Shown in pieces: positions 25,088 to 33,567 of a DNA stretch of 36,225 bases (position 1 is its first letter; every line of letters starts with the position of its first letter). The notes under the pieces are model-generated. The model did not search any database and was not told the DNA's origin. It saw only the letters and a program-made list of their open reading frames with translations. This stretch comes from Aquificota bacterium (GTDB lineage: Bacteria > Thermosulfidibacterota > Thermosulfidibacteria > Thermosulfidibacterales > Thermosulfidibacteraceae): NCBI GenBank assembly GCA_015494645.1, contig WGAU01000011.1, forward strand, positions 1 to 36,225, read 5' to 3'. The position numbers and the translations under genes were made by a program.

Positions 25088-26401
25088 CTAACTAACAAAA
25101 GTCCCCAGTCTCTTAACAATCTCCTCTTTTCCCAAAAAATCAATAACCCTGTCTAAAGGAGGCCCGTGCTTTTCACCGGTAAGGGCAAGACGCAGTGTTT
25201 TAAAAACCTTACCCTTAGGCAAGCACAGCTTAGAAAGCACCATATTTAGATCGCAGTCTGCAGCAAGAAAGGCCCTTATGATAAGATTCTGCTCTTCATC
25301 GGGATGGAAGGTATAGTCACCCTCCACCACCTTCCTGTAAAGATAATAAAGCTCTTTGAGGGTAGAAACGTTCTCTCTGAAAAGCTCTACAAATTCCTTG
25401 GCTTTTTCTTCTCTTCCGGAAAAAGAAACAAACCTTTCAGTCAGCTTGTCAACATCCATGGTAAGGATGCATCTGCGGTTGTGATGGAGGAGCAAATCTT
25501 TTGACATCACCGCCCTGGAAACACCGTAATCTTTAAGGGAAAACTCCTTTGAAAGATCATCCACACAGGGACACCCCTCAACGGGCTTTTTTCTACCAAT
25601 GTTTACCAAGGCCGCCACCACCGCCTCAGGTAAGAAGCCCTCCTCCCTTAAACTACGCAGGGAAGGAGGCGCGTTTCTCTTGCTGAAAGGCTTACCACCT
25701 TCATCCACTAACAGAGGAAGATGGGCGAAAACAGGTGCCTCAAAGCCCATCGCCTCCATCAGAACCACCTGAAGAGGAGCATTGGACAGATGATCCTCCC
25801 CCCTTATCACATGGGTAATCCCCATATCTCCATCGTCAACGGAACATGTGAATATGAAGAGAAAGCTCCCGTCGCTCCTTCTAACCACGAAATCCCCGAA
25901 GACATCGCTGTAGAAAACCTTTTCACCTTTTACCTCGTCTGCCACCTTTATTCTCTTTTTCGCAGGTACCCTGAAGCGCCAGCAGCATGGCTCCCCGCTG
26001 GAAAGGCGTCTCTCAACTTCATCCCGGGCAAGATTCCTACACCTGCCAGAATATTTGGGAGGCCTCCCCTGTAACAGCGCTTTCTTCCTCTCCCTCTCAA
26101 GATCCTCCTTTGAACAGAAACATGGGTATATAAGCCCCCTCTTAACAAGAGAATTAAAGTGTGCCTCATAAAGATCTACCCTTTCCGATTGCCTCACTTT
26201 AAGATTCCATTTAATACCGATCCAGCGTAGATCTTCTTCAATGCAACGCTCGTACTCTTCCTGAGCGTCTGAACCTGTATCATCTATGCGAAGTATGAAC
26301 TCTCCACCAAACCTGAGGGCCAGGAGGTAATTGTAAAGAGCTATCCTTGCATTTCCAACGTGAAGGAAACCCGTAGGACTGGGGGCAAACCTCAACTTCA
26401 T
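25088..26401 (-). CDS. gltX: glutamyl-tRNA synthetase (GluRS)
   Basis: A 437-residue class I synthetase that charges glutamate onto tRNA. It has the N-terminal FAPSPTGFLHVGNAR with the HIGH-type signature at 14-17, a zinc-type C94-x-C96 pair followed by a GRC, and a KMSKS-equivalent FSKRN. Two features are unusual: RIDDTGSDA replaces the common ...DTD... signature, and the KMSKS region reads KPFSKRN. It is about 30-50 residues shorter than typical GluRS, mainly in the anticodon-binding part. I chose ATG 26401 because it overlaps the dapB stop (ATGA) and gives the standard start. A second gltX, as in many thermophiles, may exist elsewhere, which would affect specificity (Glu versus mischarging Gln tRNA). 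Confidence 0.93.
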   Translation of the reverse strand: MKLRFAPSPTGFLHVGNARIALYNYLLALRFGGEFILRIDDTGSDAQEEYERCIEEDLRWIGIKWNLKVRQSERVDLYEAHFNSLVKRGLIYPCFCSKEDLERERKKALLQGRPPKYSGRCRNLARDEVERRLSSGEPCCWRFRVPAKKRIKVADEVKGEKVFYSDVFGDFVVRRSDGSFLFIFTCSVDDGDMGITHVIRGEDHLSNAPLQVVLMEAMGFEAPVFAHLPLLVDEGGKPFSKRNAPPSLRSLREEGFLPEAVVAALVNIGRKKPVEGCPCVDDLSKEFSLKDYGVSRAVMSKDLLLHHNRRCILTMDVDKLTERFVSFSGREEKAKEFVELFRENVSTLKELYYLYRKVVEGDYTFHPDEEQNLIIRAFLAADCDLNMVLSKLCLPKGKVFKTLRLALTGEKHGPPLDRVIDFLGKEEIVKRLGTFVS

Positions 26402-27177
26402 GATATGCCCAGCACATCCCACATAGAGTAAAGTCCTGCAGACTTGCCCTTAATCCACTTGGCAGCCCTCACCGCCCCTCTGGCAAAGGTTTCCCTGCTA
26501 TGGGCTTTGTGAACAAGCTCTATCCTCTCGCCAAGGCCACCAAATACTACGGTATGCTCTCCTACAACATCACCTGCCCTGACAGCAAAAACGCCTATCT
26601 CAGCACCCTTCCTCTCTCCAACCATGCCCCGTCTTCCCGTAACCATACACTCCTCAAGATCCCTGCCCAAAGCCTCGGCTATCCTTTCTGCAAGCCTGAG
26701 CGCTGTTCCTGAAGGGGCATCCTTTTTAAACCTGTGGTGCACCTCAACTATCTCCACATCGTAATCATCCCCCAACACCTTCGCCACATCGTAGACCAAC
26801 TTAAAAAGAAGGTTCACTCCAACACTCATATTGGGGGAAAAAACAATGGGAATTCTTTTCGCTGCTTCCTCCACCTTGGCCAACTGCTGCTTTGTCAAGC
26901 CTGTGGTGCCTATGACACAGGCCTTACGTGCACCCACGCAGACCTCAAGATTGGAAAGGGTAGCCTCGGGAAGGGTAAAATCTATAACCACATCCGCCTT
27001 ATCCACCACTTTGGAAAGATTATCAACAACCTCCACACCAAAGACAGTCTCACCCACTGCCGAACTGCCCTTGGCTTCTACCGCGCCAACGATCTCAACC
27101 TCCCCGTCCTGATGACATACAGAAAGGATTGCTCTCCCCATCCTACCAGCAGCTCCGAGAACTACCACCTTCACCAT
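26398..27177 (-). CDS. dapB: 4-hydroxy-tetrahydrodipicolinate reductase
   Basis: A 259-residue NAD(P)H reductase, the second committed step of diaminopimelate/lysine synthesis. The N-terminal nucleotide-binding GAAGRMGRA is at 8-16, and the catalytic and substrate region EVHHRFKKDAPSGTA is intact. Length is normal. GAGGTG precedes the ATG. It sits nine bases after dapA and overlaps gltX by 4 nt. Confidence 0.98.
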   Translation of the reverse strand: MVKVVVLGAAGRMGRAILSVCHQDGEVEIVGAVEAKGSSAVGETVFGVEVVDNLSKVVDKADVVIDFTLPEATLSNLEVCVGARKACVIGTTGLTKQQLAKVEEAAKRIPIVFSPNMSVGVNLLFKLVYDVAKVLGDDYDVEIVEVHHRFKKDAPSGTALRLAERIAEALGRDLEECMVTGRRGMVGERKGAEIGVFAVRAGDVVGEHTVVFGGLGERIELVHKAHSRETFARGAVRAAKWIKGKSAGLYSMWDVLGIS

Positions 27178-27186
27178 GACGCCACC

Positions 27187-28065
27187 TCACACAAGCCCAT
27201 AGCTGTCAAGAATTTGCCTGAGCTTCTTCCTGTTCTCCTCGCTCATCTTACACAGGGGCAACCTAAATTCCTCTTGTATCTTGCCCATCATGGCAAGGGC
27301 TGTCTTCACCGGTATGGGGTTGGTCTCCAAAAACATAGCCCTGCAAGCAGGCTGAAGCTCGTAGTGTAGCTTCCTTGCCTCCTCGTGACTACCCTCCAAG
27401 GCAGCATCCACTAAACGGGCCATTTTGGACGGAAGTATGTTGGACACCACAGAAATCACTCCCTTCGCCCCCACGCATATAAGGGGATAAACGATGAAAT
27501 CGTCTCCAGAAAGGATGCAGAAATCCTCCCTATCCACCTTTTCTAAAATCTCTGTGGTTCTCCTTACCGAACCTGTAGCCTCTTTAACGCCAACCACATT
27601 TGGATGCTCCCTGGCTATCCTCGCTATAGTCTCGGGAAGTATATCCACTCCTGTCCTGGAAGGAACGTTGTATATAACTAGGGGAAAGCCCGTTTCCTTG
27701 GCCAAAAAGCTGTAGTGCTGGTAGAGTCCCTCCTGGGTAGGTTTGTTGTAGTAAGGAGTTATAACGAGGGCTGCATCGGCCCCCACATCTTTGGCAAAGC
27801 TGATGAGATCCAAAGCTTCCCTGGTGCTATTTGAACCAGCTCCCGCTATAACAGGCACCCTTCCCTTAACCTGATCCACCGCCACCTTCACCACGTACTT
27901 ATGCTCGTCATGGCTCAATGTGGCAGATTCGCCTGTGGTTCCACATGGCACAATACCGTGGGTTCCACTGGCTATTTGAAACTCTATGAGCTCTCTGTAA
28001 GCCTCTTCGTCAAACTTACCGTTCCTGAAGGGCGTAACTATCGCCACAAACGCTCCCTTAAACAT
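27187..28065 (-). CDS. dapA: 4-hydroxy-tetrahydrodipicolinate synthase
   Basis: A 292-residue TIM-barrel aldolase that condenses pyruvate with aspartate semialdehyde. The Schiff-base lysine is K161 (GVKEATG). The CGTTGES loop is at 41-47, Y132 lies in IYNVPSRTG and the arginine of that motif is conserved. Length and start (FKGAFVAIVTPF) are standard. GGAGGGG precedes the ATG. It follows dapF after 18 nt, the largest gap in this operon. Confidence 0.98.
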   Translation of the reverse strand: MFKGAFVAIVTPFRNGKFDEEAYRELIEFQIASGTHGIVPCGTTGESATLSHDEHKYVVKVAVDQVKGRVPVIAGAGSNSTREALDLISFAKDVGADAALVITPYYNKPTQEGLYQHYSFLAKETGFPLVIYNVPSRTGVDILPETIARIAREHPNVVGVKEATGSVRRTTEILEKVDREDFCILSGDDFIVYPLICVGAKGVISVVSNILPSKMARLVDAALEGSHEEARKLHYELQPACRAMFLETNPIPVKTALAMMGKIQEEFRLPLCKMSEENRKKLRQILDSYGLV

Positions 28066-28083
28066 AACCTCCCCTCCTAAAAA

Positions 28084-28881
28084 CTATTCTTCCCAAGCCT
28101 CTTCCTTCATTACCCCGTCATAAACCCACCGGGTGCCCCCTTCCAAAAATACATCTCCCCCTTCCGAATAAACCTTGAGCACCTCTCCACCTCTCGTCAC
28201 AACCTCAACGGGAGAAGAGAGCAAACCCTTCCTCATAGCCACAAGGGCACATGCAGTGGCACCGGTTCCGCAGGCCAAAGTCTCAGCCTCCACCCCCCTT
28301 TCATAGGTCCTAATGTAAAGCCTATCATTAGAAACGGCAGCAAAGTTCACGTTGGTTCCTGCAGGAGCAAAAGCCCTATGGAACCTGATCTTTCTTCCAA
28401 GCCCCTCAACATCTATCGTTTCTATATCATCAACAAACAACACCACGTGGGGTACCCCGGTATTAACAAAACAGTAACTCACCCCCAGATCCTCAAGCAC
28501 AGCATCCATCAACCAGCCAAAAGGCTTGGTGAGCTGCACCTTCACAAGCCTTCCTGAAACTTCAGCCTTTATGATCCCTGCCAATGTCTCAAAACTCATC
28601 TGCCGGGGAGCTATTCCTTTTTCATAAGCGAATCTTGCAGCACATCTGCCCCCGTTACCGCACATTTCCGCTTCAGAACCATCGGAATTGAAGAAACGCC
28701 ACTTAAAATGGACAGACTCCGATGGCTCGATAATTATCACTCCATCGGCACCTACAGAGAGTGCTCTCCTACAGATATAGGGTACCCTGCTTTTGAACTC
28801 GTCCGCATTTATTTTGCCATCCATATTGTCTATGATGATGAAATCGTTACCCGATCCCGAAAGTTTTGAAAAGGGAAGCAT
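28084..28881 (-). CDS. dapF: diaminopimelate epimerase
   Basis: A 265-residue cofactor-free epimerase converting LL- to meso-diaminopimelate. The two catalytic cysteines are C74 (AEMCGNGGRCA) and C204 (TLACGTGATA). The start FSKLSGSGNDFI is typical. Its ATG directly abuts the lysA stop, with GGAGG in the end of lysA. Steps between DapB and DapF (DapD/C/E or DapL) are not encoded in this window, so the pathway variant is open. Confidence 0.98.
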   Translation of the reverse strand: MLPFSKLSGSGNDFIIIDNMDGKINADEFKSRVPYICRRALSVGADGVIIIEPSESVHFKWRFFNSDGSEAEMCGNGGRCAARFAYEKGIAPRQMSFETLAGIIKAEVSGRLVKVQLTKPFGWLMDAVLEDLGVSYCFVNTGVPHVVLFVDDIETIDVEGLGRKIRFHRAFAPAGTNVNFAAVSNDRLYIRTYERGVEAETLACGTGATACALVAMRKGLLSSPVEVVTRGGEVLKVYSEGGDVFLEGGTRWVYDGVMKEEAWEE

Positions 28882-30138
28882 TCAAACCTCCAAAAGAAAG
28901 GTTGGTATGCTTTCACCCCTCACCAAATCCTCGTACCTTTCTCTTTCCCTTACCACAAAGAACTGATCGCCTTTGACCAAAACCTCACACACTCTTGGAC
29001 GGGAGTTGTAGTTGGAAGACATGGCAAAGCCGTATGCCCCTGCACTCATAACCGCCAGAAGATCTCCCCGTTCAATCTCGGGAAGCTCCCTTCCCTTGGC
29101 CAGAAAATCCCCTGTTTCGCAAACAGGCCCCACAACATCCGCAACAACAGATCCTCCCCTCTCCTTCACCGGGACGATCTCGTGATAGGCGTTGTAGAGA
29201 GCAGGCCTTGCAAGATCGTTCATAGCTCCATCAACTACATAAAAGGTCTTGTTCTGTTTCTTCTTAACATAAAGAACCCTGGTAACAAACAAGCCAGCGT
29301 TTCCTACAACGGAACGCCCCGGCTCCATAATGAGGGTGAGCCCCCTGCTTTTAACCCTATCGGCAACGGCATCTATTAGCTGCTCAGGCGTAGGCGGCTC
29401 CTCGTCCTTATAACGAATGCCTATACCCCCGCCTATGTCCATGTATTTTAAACCAATACCCTTATCCTTCAGCCTATCCACCAGTTCTATGACTCTATCC
29501 ACCGCATCAACGAAGGGAGAAAGCTTGGTAATTTGAGAACCTATATGACAGTGAATTCCCACAACCTCAATGCCTTCCATTTTAGAAGCCATCATATAAA
29601 CATCCAAGGCCTCGTCTACATCTATGCCAAACTTACTCTCCTTAAGACCTGTGGATATGTAAGGATGCGTCTGGGGATCTACATCCGGATTTACCCTCAC
29701 GGCCACCGGAGCCTTTTTGCCTTCCGCCTGAGCCACCTTATCCAACACCTCAAGTTCCTGCACTGACTCCACATTGAACATGAGTATGCCCATCCTCAGG
29801 GCATAGGCCATTTCTTCCTCAGTCTTGCCAACCCCGGCAAAGACAACCTTTTTCACATCTACACCAGCCCTTACCGCTCTGAAAAGCTCGCCGCCGCTTA
29901 CTATGTCCGCCCCAGCCCCTTCCCTAAAAAGGGTCCTCAGCACCGCCAGATTTGAATTGGCCTTAACCGCATAGCAGACTATACCTCCTATTCGGGATAG
30001 AGGTCGTAAGTAAGCCTTTATCCCATCAATCAGAGCACTGTAGCTGTAAAGATAAAAAGGAGTACCTACAGCATCGGCTATTTTTGAAACAGGCACATCC
30101 TCACAATAAAGCTCTCCCCCTTTGTAGGAAAAGACCAT
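28882..30138 (-). CDS. lysA: diaminopimelate decarboxylase
   Basis: A 418-residue PLP-dependent fold-type III decarboxylase that makes lysine from meso-diaminopimelate. The PLP lysine is K59 (CYAVKANSN). The glycine-rich MDIGGGIGI phosphate loop, the catalytic cysteine in GPVCETGD and the C-terminal GAYGFAMSSNYN are all present. Length is normal. It lies 13 nt after the lipoprotein gene and directly before dapF, an order seen in many bacteria. It completes a lysA-dapF-dapA-dapB block. Confidence 0.98.
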   Translation of the reverse strand: MVFSYKGGELYCEDVPVSKIADAVGTPFYLYSYSALIDGIKAYLRPLSRIGGIVCYAVKANSNLAVLRTLFREGAGADIVSGGELFRAVRAGVDVKKVVFAGVGKTEEEMAYALRMGILMFNVESVQELEVLDKVAQAEGKKAPVAVRVNPDVDPQTHPYISTGLKESKFGIDVDEALDVYMMASKMEGIEVVGIHCHIGSQITKLSPFVDAVDRVIELVDRLKDKGIGLKYMDIGGGIGIRYKDEEPPTPEQLIDAVADRVKSRGLTLIMEPGRSVVGNAGLFVTRVLYVKKKQNKTFYVVDGAMNDLARPALYNAYHEIVPVKERGGSVVADVVGPVCETGDFLAKGRELPEIERGDLLAVMSAGAYGFAMSSNYNSRPRVCEVLVKGDQFFVVRERERYEDLVRGESIPTFLLEV

Positions 30139-30151
30139 GACAACCTCCGCT

Positions 30152-31087
30152 TTACCAGTTAATTACGACAGGCTTGGATTTTGCACTTTCATTGCCTCTC
30201 TTGTCAACAGAGGACACGGCAAAAGTTAGATCTTTCACCTTCTCAGCAATTCTGTAAGTATAAACCGTTACCTTCAACGGTCGACTATTCAGCCTAACCC
30301 ATTTCTTACCCTTTTTAACATACACATAGTACCCCGCAAGATCCGGAGCTTCTACTGAGTCCCACACAAGCTTCACCACGCCCTTGTGATAAAAGCCACT
30401 CAGATTTTTAGGAACAGAAGGAGGCTCCAAATCCTCAGGCCTCACGCACACCTCAGTAGACGGATAGGAAACAAACCAAACCCCTCTATCTTCTACAAAA
30501 CAGCGAGCTTCGTAGCAGTAAGTACGCCCCTCCACCACAGTCCTATCCACCACATCTGAAGACCGAACCACCATATGGGGCATGTACCCGTAAAAATCGC
30601 TGGGATCCCTGCGGTAAAGGAGAACTCCCTCGCACCCTTCAACCCTGAAGGCAACAGACGAGGCATCAAGATGGGAAACCTCAAGCTCCGGCGAATTAGG
30701 AAAAGGCTTTGGAAAGAGCAAAAACACGTAAGGGGTAAAGGAAACATCCTCTTCTGTCCTTCCTCCAATCTTGTAGCACCTGCCTACCTCAGGAACAGAG
30801 TCTTCTATAAAAAACCACCCGGGCTTTGAAGAATATCTGTATATATCAACACACTTCTCACAATTAAGATTGCACCTTTTAGCATAGAGAAAAACACGAT
30901 CGGTCTTTCTGCCTTTGCTCACATAGCTATCGGAAACCTCAACCGCCAGTACAAGCTCTTCAGGAGATACAATTGGTCTTACATGAACTATGCCCACAGG
31001 GGTAAGCTTTTCTGGTGGAAGAGGCGGAGCCTTGTGGCCACACCCCAAAAGCAACACTAAGATAGCGACCAACCACGCTGAGCGCAA
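30152..31087 (-). CDS. outer-envelope lipoprotein with a fibronectin type III-like domain
   Basis: A 311-residue predicted lipoprotein of unknown function. A short signal ends in the lipobox LLGC with lipidated cysteine C16, followed by a proline-rich linker (HKAPPLPPE). The middle contains many cysteines, including C72, C76 and C79. The last 90 residues (PPSVPKNLSGF to INW) look like a fibronectin type III fold (WDSVEAPDLAGYYVYV). The start is a TTG at 31087 inside argH (31-nt overlap), with AGGAGG and GAGGAG runs upstream. The CGxKxPLxPP-like opening recalls small lipoproteins next to lysA/dapF in other bacteria, for example YifL/LptM. The protein itself is much larger. Confidence 0.82.
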   Translation of the reverse strand: MRSAWLVAILVLLLGCGHKAPPLPPEKLTPVGIVHVRPIVSPEELVLAVEVSDSYVSKGRKTDRVFLYAKRCNLNCEKCVDIYRYSSKPGWFFIEDSVPEVGRCYKIGGRTEEDVSFTPYVFLLFPKPFPNSPELEVSHLDASSVAFRVEGCEGVLLYRRDPSDFYGYMPHMVVRSSDVVDRTVVEGRTYCYEARCFVEDRGVWFVSYPSTEVCVRPEDLEPPSVPKNLSGFYHKGVVKLVWDSVEAPDLAGYYVYVKKGKKWVRLNSRPLKVTVYTYRIAEKVKDLTFAVSSVDKRGNESAKSKPVVINW

Positions 31088-32442
31088 ATCTCCTCTATCC
31101 TCCTTCTCACAAACTCCCTTGATGTACCTCCGTAGGATTTTCTTGAATCTACCATCCTCTCAAGGCTGATCCTTTCGTAAACATCTTCCTCTATCTTCTC
31201 ACAGAAACGCTTCATCTCTGGAAGAGATAGATCCGAAAGGCACTTACCATGATCAACACAATAGAGCACCATTCTGCCCACTATGGAATGGGCCTCTCTA
31301 AACGGTATTCCCTTTTCCACAAGATAATCTGCAAGGTCTGTAGCATCCGTGAATCCCTCAAGGGCCATCTCCCTCATTCTTTTCCGATTGAAGGTTGCCC
31401 CTTTTATCATCAAAGCCACCGCTTTCAACGCGCCTTTCACAGTATCAACAGCGTCAAACAGAGGCTCTTTGTCTTCCTGCAGATCCCTGTTGTAGGAAAG
31501 GGGAAGACCCTTAAGAACCACAAGCACAGAAATCAAGTCCCCTATAACCCTGCCCACCTTGCCTCTGGTAAGCTCTGCCACATCTGGATTCTTTTTTTGG
31601 GGCATTATGCTGCTTCCCGTACACACCTCATCGGAAAGCTCCACAAAGGAAAACTCCGGCGAACTCCAAATAACCATCTCCTCACACAGTCTTGACAGAT
31701 TCACCATGAGAATTGAAGCGGCGGAAAGAAACTCAAGGATAAAATCCCTGCTGGATACAGTATCCATGGCGTTCTCGGTAACACCATCAAACCCCAGTCT
31801 TTCAGCAACAAAAAATCTGTCTATAGGAAGTGTTGTCCCCGCAAGGGCGCAACTTCCCAATGGAGAAAGATTCATACGCTTAAGACAGTCCAAAAGTCTG
31901 CCTCTGTCCCTCTCAAACATCTCGTAGTAAGCCAAAAGGTGAAAACCCAAAGATACTGGCTGGGCATGCTGCAGATGGGTAAAACCCGGCATGATCGTAT
32001 CCACTTCCCTGTAAGCCTTTACCACCAACTCCTTTTGAAGCTCCTCCAACAAAGCCAACAGTTCCTTTATTTTTCTTCGCAGGTAAAGCTTGGTATCCAA
32101 AACTACCTGATCGTTCCTGCTTCTTGCAGTGTGAAGCTTCCCCGCTATGTCCCCAACTTTCTCCCTCAACCTGCTCTCTATATACGTATGTATGTCCTCA
32201 TGGGACGGATCTATATCAACCCCCTTTTCGTCTATCTCTTTCCTTATCTCTTCAAGGGCTTGAACAATACGCCTTCCCTCATCTTTCGGGATTATACCCT
32301 GCTTTATGAGCATTTCGCAGTGGGCAATGCTTCCCTCAATGTCTTCCCTGTAAAGCCTGCTGTCAAAAGAGATGGACTCTGTGTACTCTTCAATAAAGCT
32401 GTCTATGCTTTTGGAAAATCTCCCTCCCCAAAGCTTTCCCAT
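31057..32442 (-). CDS. argH: argininosuccinate lyase
   Basis: A 461-residue fumarase/aspartase-family lyase that splits argininosuccinate into arginine and fumarate, the last step of arginine synthesis. The start KLWGGRFSKSID, the TARSRNDQV motif and the signature GSSIMPQKKNPD are intact. GGAGAGG precedes the ATG, which is one base after pilT. The end overlaps the lipoprotein start. The placement after pilus motor genes has no obvious functional logic. Confidence 0.98.
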   Translation of the reverse strand: MGKLWGGRFSKSIDSFIEEYTESISFDSRLYREDIEGSIAHCEMLIKQGIIPKDEGRRIVQALEEIRKEIDEKGVDIDPSHEDIHTYIESRLREKVGDIAGKLHTARSRNDQVVLDTKLYLRRKIKELLALLEELQKELVVKAYREVDTIMPGFTHLQHAQPVSLGFHLLAYYEMFERDRGRLLDCLKRMNLSPLGSCALAGTTLPIDRFFVAERLGFDGVTENAMDTVSSRDFILEFLSAASILMVNLSRLCEEMVIWSSPEFSFVELSDEVCTGSSIMPQKKNPDVAELTRGKVGRVIGDLISVLVVLKGLPLSYNRDLQEDKEPLFDAVDTVKGALKAVALMIKGATFNRKRMREMALEGFTDATDLADYLVEKGIPFREAHSIVGRMVLYCVDHGKCLSDLSLPEMKRFCEKIEEDVYERISLERMVDSRKSYGGTSREFVRRRIEEICAQRGWSLS

Positions 32443-32443
32443 T

Positions 32444-33556
32444 CTACAACCTCTCCATCCTCATTTTGATCCTATCCAGCATGGGAATAAGCTCTTCTGG
32501 ATTGTAAGAACTTGTTATCGCCTGATCGTAAGTGATGAGTCCCTTCTCGTACAGACTGGCCAAGGACTGGTTCATAGTTTGCATACCATGATGCATCTGC
32601 CCCGCCTGCATCACCGTATATATCTGGTGTATCTTGTTTTCTCTGATGAGATTCCTCACCGCAGGCGTTGGAACAAGCACCTCTGAAGCCAGAACCACCC
32701 CCTGCCCATCAGTCCTGGGGATGAGCTTTTGCGTTATAATACCCTCCAGCACATGAGAAAGTTGGGCCCTTACCTGATTCTGCTGATGGGGCGGAAAGAC
32801 ATCTATTATCCTGTTTATAGTCTCAACGGCACTGTTGGTATGCAAGGTAGCAAAGGTAAGATGACCAGTCTCTGCCACAGTTAGAGCCGCCTGAATACTC
32901 TCAAGATCTCTCATCTCACCTATGAGAACCACATCCGGATCCTGCCTCAACACATACTTTAAAGCATCTTTGAAGGAATGGGTATCGGCACCCACTTCCC
33001 TCTGATTCACCAAGCACATCTTATGGGGATGCAGGTACTCTATTGGATCCTCAATAGTTATTATGTGCTTTTCCATAGTGGAATTGATCCTGTCTATCAT
33101 GGCAGCCAAAGTAGTAGATTTACCGCTTCCTGTAGGTCCTGTAACTAAGACGAGTCCCTTGGGCTTGTTAACAAAGGTTTTCACCACAGGTGGGAGACCA
33201 AGCTTCTCAAGGGGTATAACCTCAAAAGGAATCCTCCTGAAGGCACCTGCCACCGAATTTCTCTGCATAAAAACGTTGGCCCTAAACCTTGAAAGGCCAG
33301 CTATACCAAAGGAAAAGTCCACCTCATTCTTCTGTTCAAAGATCTTTCTCTGCAGCTCATTCATCACGCTGTAACACAGCCTCTGGGTATCCGCGGGACT
33401 GAGATTGGGAAGCCCTTCAACTTTCTTAAGCTTACCACTCACCCTCACCCTGGGAGGATTTCCCACACTTATATGAAGATCTGTAGCTTTTGTCTCCACC
33501 ACTATCCTTAAAAGTTGCTCCATCGTGGCCGGATAACCACCGGTCTTTACCTCCAT
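32444..33556 (-). CDS. pilT: type IV pilus retraction ATPase
   Basis: A 370-residue secretion-type hexameric ATPase that powers pilus retraction and twitching. Walker A is GPTGSGKST (K146). The aspartate box and Walker B (PDVVLIGEMRDLES), histidine box (TGHLTFATLHTNSA) and C-terminal helices are all present. The length and the ETKATDLHISVGNPP start are standard for PilT. AGGGGG precedes the ATG. It follows pilB after 11 nt; no pilC or pilin gene is in the window. Confidence 0.97.
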   Translation of the reverse strand: MEVKTGGYPATMEQLLRIVVETKATDLHISVGNPPRVRVSGKLKKVEGLPNLSPADTQRLCYSVMNELQRKIFEQKNEVDFSFGIAGLSRFRANVFMQRNSVAGAFRRIPFEVIPLEKLGLPPVVKTFVNKPKGLVLVTGPTGSGKSTTLAAMIDRINSTMEKHIITIEDPIEYLHPHKMCLVNQREVGADTHSFKDALKYVLRQDPDVVLIGEMRDLESIQAALTVAETGHLTFATLHTNSAVETINRIIDVFPPHQQNQVRAQLSHVLEGIITQKLIPRTDGQGVVLASEVLVPTPAVRNLIRENKIHQIYTVMQAGQMHHGMQTMNQSLASLYEKGLITYDQAITSSYNPEELIPMLDRIKMRMERL

Positions 33557-33567
33557 CTTTCAACCCC

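Noticed and set aside
30840..30890. CxxxCxxC motif (C72, C76, C79) suggesting a radical SAM enzyme in the lipoprotein gene
   Set aside because: The protein has a lipobox signal and no SAM-barrel motifs, so it should be outside the cytoplasm where a 4Fe-4S radical enzyme would not work. The pattern is probably part of a disulfide-rich fold.
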